7,881 nucleotides of DNA, from positions 1-7,881 of the forward strand of contig DAINOC010000091.1 in assembly GCA_036735565.1 (NCBI GenBank), in the 5' to 3' direction. Shown one piece after another: positions 5,481 to 7,881 of this stretch. Numbering within the stretch: the stretch's first letter is position 1; each line of letters opens with the position of its first letter. The DNA comes from Coraliomargarita_B sp036735565. GTDB taxonomy: Bacteria > Verrucomicrobiota > Verrucomicrobiia > Opitutales > Coraliomargaritaceae. The translations under genes and the position numbers were made by a program. The notes below the pieces were generated by a model. That model had not been told where the DNA came from. It did not search any database and saw nothing but the letters and a program-made list of their open reading frames with translations.

Positions 5481-6140
5481 ATGCCCAAGTCAACGATCTA
5501 TCGCCCTCCCCAGGGCAAAGGAACGAACCTCTCCGGATTTACCCTCGGAGTGGGCGTGACGGGTCTGCTTTTCCTGGCCATACCGCTGACCCAGATCTTC
5601 AACAAATACGAGAAGCAGCCCGAACAGATCATGGGGATCGAGGTCGCGCCGCCCCCGCCGCCCCCGCCTCCGGAAGATCCGCCCCCGCCTCCGGAACCGG
5701 AAGAGGAAGAACCGCCACCCGAACTGAACACGCCCCCACCTCCCATCTCACTAGACCAATTGGACATGGCACTCAACCCGGGAACAGGTGGAGCCATGGC
5801 GGGGGACTTTGCCCTCCCGACCTTCGATGTCAGCGGCAGCGACCTCGGTGGTCTTGAAATCTTCGAGCTGGGCGATGTGGATTCACCGCCCCAGCCGCGC
5901 ACACGCATCGAGTTCAACTACCCCAGCGCGGCCAAGCGCAAAGGTATCACCGGTGTCGTGAAGGTGGAATACATCGTGAGCGAGACCGGCCGGGTCGAAG
6001 ATATCAAGATTATCGAATCGCCCGATCGCTCACTCTCCGATGCCACCGCCGACACGCTCCGCCGCGCCCGCTTCGAACCGGCTTCAAAGTCCGGCCGTCC
6101 GGTCAAAGTGCGCATGCGCGCCTCCATCCCCTACAGCTGA
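5481..6140 (+). CDS. tonB: TonB energy-transducing protein
   Basis: A 219-residue TonB. A short cytoplasmic N-terminus is followed by a single signal-anchor helix near 19-38 (GFTLGVGVTGLLFLAIPL). A proline- and glutamate-rich spacer at 57-88 has runs of up to eight Pro, suited to span the periplasm. The C-terminal domain at about 140-219 has the family pattern: YPSAAKRKGITGVVKVEYIV, GRVEDIKIIESP, DATADTLRRARFEPA and GRPVKVRMRASIPYS. That domain grips the TonB box of outer-membrane receptors. The anchor lacks an obvious transmembrane histidine of the Escherichia coli TonB type (SHLS); in this window the helix has none. The spacer DNA contains an 18-base repeat (5658-5675 and 5679-5696) at 21-base period, a likely site of length change. 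It follows exbD by 83 bases, largely heptamer repeat. Confidence 0.94.
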   Translation: MPKSTIYRPPQGKGTNLSGFTLGVGVTGLLFLAIPLTQIFNKYEKQPEQIMGIEVAPPPPPPPPEDPPPPPEPEEEEPPPELNTPPPPISLDQLDMALNPGTGGAMAGDFALPTFDVSGSDLGGLEIFELGDVDSPPQPRTRIEFNYPSAAKRKGITGVVKVEYIVSETGRVEDIKIIESPDRSLSDATADTLRRARFEPASKSGRPVKVRMRASIPYS

Positions 6141-6212
6141 TCCGGCAGCCGTCCTGGTTAAACCGCAGTCCTCTCTTTCAAAATTCCGTTCACCGAACCG
6201 TCCCATTTTTCT

Positions 6213-7580
6213 ATGAAAAAAGTCCTCCTCACCCTCTCCCTCCTGGGTCTCGCCGCTTCCGGCCTCTTTGCTCAGGCCAAGCGCATCCAGGATATTGCCG
6301 GCCAACTCTGGAGTGATCCTTCCTTCGTGAAGGAATTCGTTGGCAGCTACGGCTTTCTGGCAGGCTATGAGCCCCCCATCTCCGATGTAGAGAAAGAGGC
6401 GCTGCGCAGCCTGGTCGACCTGATCAAGGTCAACCCACAGGTCGCGATCAGACAACTGGAGCCGCAAATCACCAAGGACAGCAGCGCCGCTTTCGACTTC
6501 ATCCTCGCCAACCTTTATTTCCAGGAAGGTAACCTCGCCAAGGCCGAGCAGTTCTACACCAACGCCACCATCAAACACCCGGACTTCCGCCGCGCCTATA
6601 AAAATCTCGGCCTCGTGCAGGTGCAAAACGGTGACTTCAGTAAAGCCATCCGAACCATCACCAAAGCCATGGAACTGGGCGAAGTTGATGGCCGCGCCTA
6701 CGGTCTACTCGCCTATGGCTACCTGACCGAGGGCCGCTATTACCCGGCGGAAGCTGCCTACCGGCAGGCCATCCTCCTGCAACCGGACAACCGCGACTGG
6801 CGGCTCGGCCTCGCGCAGAGCCTCCTGCTGACCGAGCGCTACAGCGATGCGGTGGCCCTGTTTGATACCCTCATCAAGGAGGATTTGAACAACAGCGACT
6901 TCTGGCTCCTTCAGGGCAATGCTTATCTGGGCAAGGGTGAGCCGCTGAAGGCCGCCAAAAATATCGAGATCGTCCGCCGTATGGGCAAGGCCGACCTTGC
7001 CACACTGACCCTTCTCGGCGACATTTACATGAACAGTGAGAACGCCGATCTCGCCCTCGAGGCCTACCTCGCCGCAGCCGATCTGGCCACGCCAGAGGAT
7101 GCCAAGGCACTGGTCCGCGCTGCCGATCTTCTCACCCGGACCGCAAACTACGATCAGGCCAGCCAAATGATCGCCAAAAGCCGTCGTATCCTCGGGAGCG
7201 CCCTGTCCAATGCCGAGGAACTGCAACTCCTGAACTTTGAAGCCAAGATCGCCCGCGCCAACGGCGATGACGAGGCCGCTGTCGCCCTGCTCTCTCAAAT
7301 CGTCGAGCGCGACGCACTCAATGGCGACGCCATCATCGAACTGGCCAACTACTACGCCGAGACCGGCGATATGGCCCGGGCCATCACCCGCTATCAGCAG
7401 GCCGAGCAAATCGAGGCTTTCGAGCGTCAGGCCCTCGTCGCCCACGCCCAGGCCCGCGTCCGCAACGGTGAATACCGAGAGGCCGTCCCCCTCCTGCGCC
7501 GCGCACTGCAAATCCGCTCTGACAGTAACCTCGCAGATTACACGGATCGCGTCGAACGCGCCGCCCGGAACCAGGGCTAA
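6213..7580 (+). CDS. Secreted tetratricopeptide-repeat protein of the TonB operon
   Basis: A 455-residue protein. Residues 1-20 form a signal peptide (MKK, hydrophobic core, LFA before Q21). From about residue 91 onward it is a series of TPR helices with the usual spacing: FILANLYFQEGNLAKAEQFYTNA, AYKNLGLVQVQNGDFSKAIRTITKA, AYGLLAYGYLTEGRYYPAEAAYRQAILLQPDN, LLQGNAYLGKGEPLKAAKN, then more diverged repeats, with clear ones again at 374-396 and 407-435. No membrane anchor is seen after the signal, so it is probably periplasmic. TPR proteins commonly close DUF3450-TtpC-ExbB-ExbD-TonB clusters, and the shared order supports a role as scaffold or partner of this motor. The exact partner is unknown. 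It begins 72 bases after tonB, with a T/C-rich leader and no Shine-Dalgarno. Two palindromic repeats follow it. Confidence 0.88.
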   Translation: MKKVLLTLSLLGLAASGLFAQAKRIQDIAGQLWSDPSFVKEFVGSYGFLAGYEPPISDVEKEALRSLVDLIKVNPQVAIRQLEPQITKDSSAAFDFILANLYFQEGNLAKAEQFYTNATIKHPDFRRAYKNLGLVQVQNGDFSKAIRTITKAMELGEVDGRAYGLLAYGYLTEGRYYPAEAAYRQAILLQPDNRDWRLGLAQSLLLTERYSDAVALFDTLIKEDLNNSDFWLLQGNAYLGKGEPLKAAKNIEIVRRMGKADLATLTLLGDIYMNSENADLALEAYLAAADLATPEDAKALVRAADLLTRTANYDQASQMIAKSRRILGSALSNAEELQLLNFEAKIARANGDDEAAVALLSQIVERDALNGDAIIELANYYAETGDMARAITRYQQAEQIEAFERQALVAHAQARVRNGEYREAVPLLRRALQIRSDSNLADYTDRVERAARNQG

Positions 7581-7643
7581 GCGAAAAGGTAGGGTGTCAT
7601 AATACCACACACTGACTTTTATTGGTAAATCGAATCCAAAATT

Positions 7644-7722
7644 AGGTAGCGGACCGTGCCCTCACGGGCCAAGGATGGGTTGGCGTGTCAGACATGGCCC
7701 GTGAGGACACGGTCCGCTACCT
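7644..7722. repeat. Large palindromic repeat A (28-bp arms)
   Basis: Bases 7644-7671 pair with 7695-7722 along all 28 positions but one, around a 23-base loop. The single mismatch is C7659 opposite A7707; read from the minus strand this becomes a G-U wobble. The arms begin AGGTAGCGGACCGTG and end CGGTCCGCTACCT. It sits 63 bases after the TPR gene stop, and T 7722-7725 follow the plus-strand stem, so it may also serve as the operon terminator. It looks like a repeated extragenic palindrome or small non-autonomous element; genome copy number is unknown. Confidence 0.88.
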
Positions 7723-7752
7723 TTTGCCAAAAAAAGTTACAGATTGGTATAA

Positions 7753-7855
7753 GGTAGGGCGCCGTCTCCGACAAGCCGTCGCGGACTGGCTGCGTTTTCG
7801 GAGTAAATTGCGGGAGTCAGACCTGGAAGCGGCTTGCTAAAAGCTGCGCCCTACC
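7753..7855. repeat. Palindromic repeat B, related termini
   Basis: GGTAGGGCGC at 7753-7762 pairs perfectly with GCGCCCTACC at 7846-7855. After a symmetrical 9-by-9-base internal loop, CAAGCCG (7772-7778) pairs with CGGCTTG (7830-7836). Its ends (GGTAG and CTACC) are those of repeat A, 30 bases to the left, but the interior differs. It seems to be an older or shorter member of the same class. With repeat A it fills most of the 300 bases after the operon, where I see no gene. Confidence 0.78.
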
Positions 7856-7881
7856 CCTTCGACACAGTAAGGTGACGTCTC

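Noticed and set aside
4469..5493. Minus-strand reading frames running through the gap
   Set aside because: They rely on undetermined bases being read as codons and overlap exbB, exbD and tonB on the other strand.
5658..5696. 21-base periodic repeat in tonB
   Set aside because: It encodes the Pro-rich spacer normal for TonB; repetition there is expected and not a separate element.

Overview
This window reads as a chromosomal segment of a GC-rich Gram-negative bacterium. It carries a full TonB-type energy-transduction operon, which implies an outer membrane. I favour a member of the Verrucomicrobiota (Opitutae-like) on circumstantial grounds: GC-rich genes with no visible Shine-Dalgarno sequences, pyrimidine-rich leaders made of 7-8 bp tandem repeats, and palindromic repeats that start GGTAG and end CTACC. 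No 16S gene or other decisive marker is present, so the placement is an inference of moderate to low confidence.

Left part, minus strand (about 1-1900), read in its own direction: the RNase P RNA gene rnpB (1852 to 1458), ribosomal protein bS21 (rpsU, 1253 to 1053), a clear intrinsic terminator (991 to 959), then a sugar phosphate isomerase/epimerase-like TIM-barrel enzyme (954 to 1). The terminator tract ends only a few bases before that enzyme's start codon, an arrangement that suggests attenuation or read-through control.

Divergent intergenic region (1853-2024): it separates rnpB from the operon and holds two perfect and one near-perfect octamer repeat at an 11-bp period (1922-1951). This layout is that of a PhoB/SphR-type Pho box, with a core like the cyanobacterial TTAACCT. 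No Fur box is visible.

Right part, plus strand (2025-7580): six collinear genes form one probable operon. In order they encode a DUF3450-type secreted coiled-coil protein, a long MotA/TolQ/ExbB protein with a periplasmic coiled-coil extension (TtpC-like), a standard ExbB, ExbD, TonB and a secreted TPR protein. The same order is known from the TonB2/TtpC clusters of Vibrio and relatives. The two ExbB-family proteins and ExbD should form the proton-driven inner-membrane motor, TonB carries the force to outer-membrane receptors, and the DUF3450 and TPR proteins are probable periplasmic accessories. No TonB-dependent receptor lies in the window, so the substrate is unknown; the Pho-box-like repeat points to phosphate or phosphate esters as a hypothesis.

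A run of exactly 100 N (4858-4957) lies inside an octamer tandem repeat between exbB and exbD and is almost certainly a scaffold gap of unknown true length. The last 300 bases (7581-7881) hold no gene but contain two large imperfect palindromes side by side.
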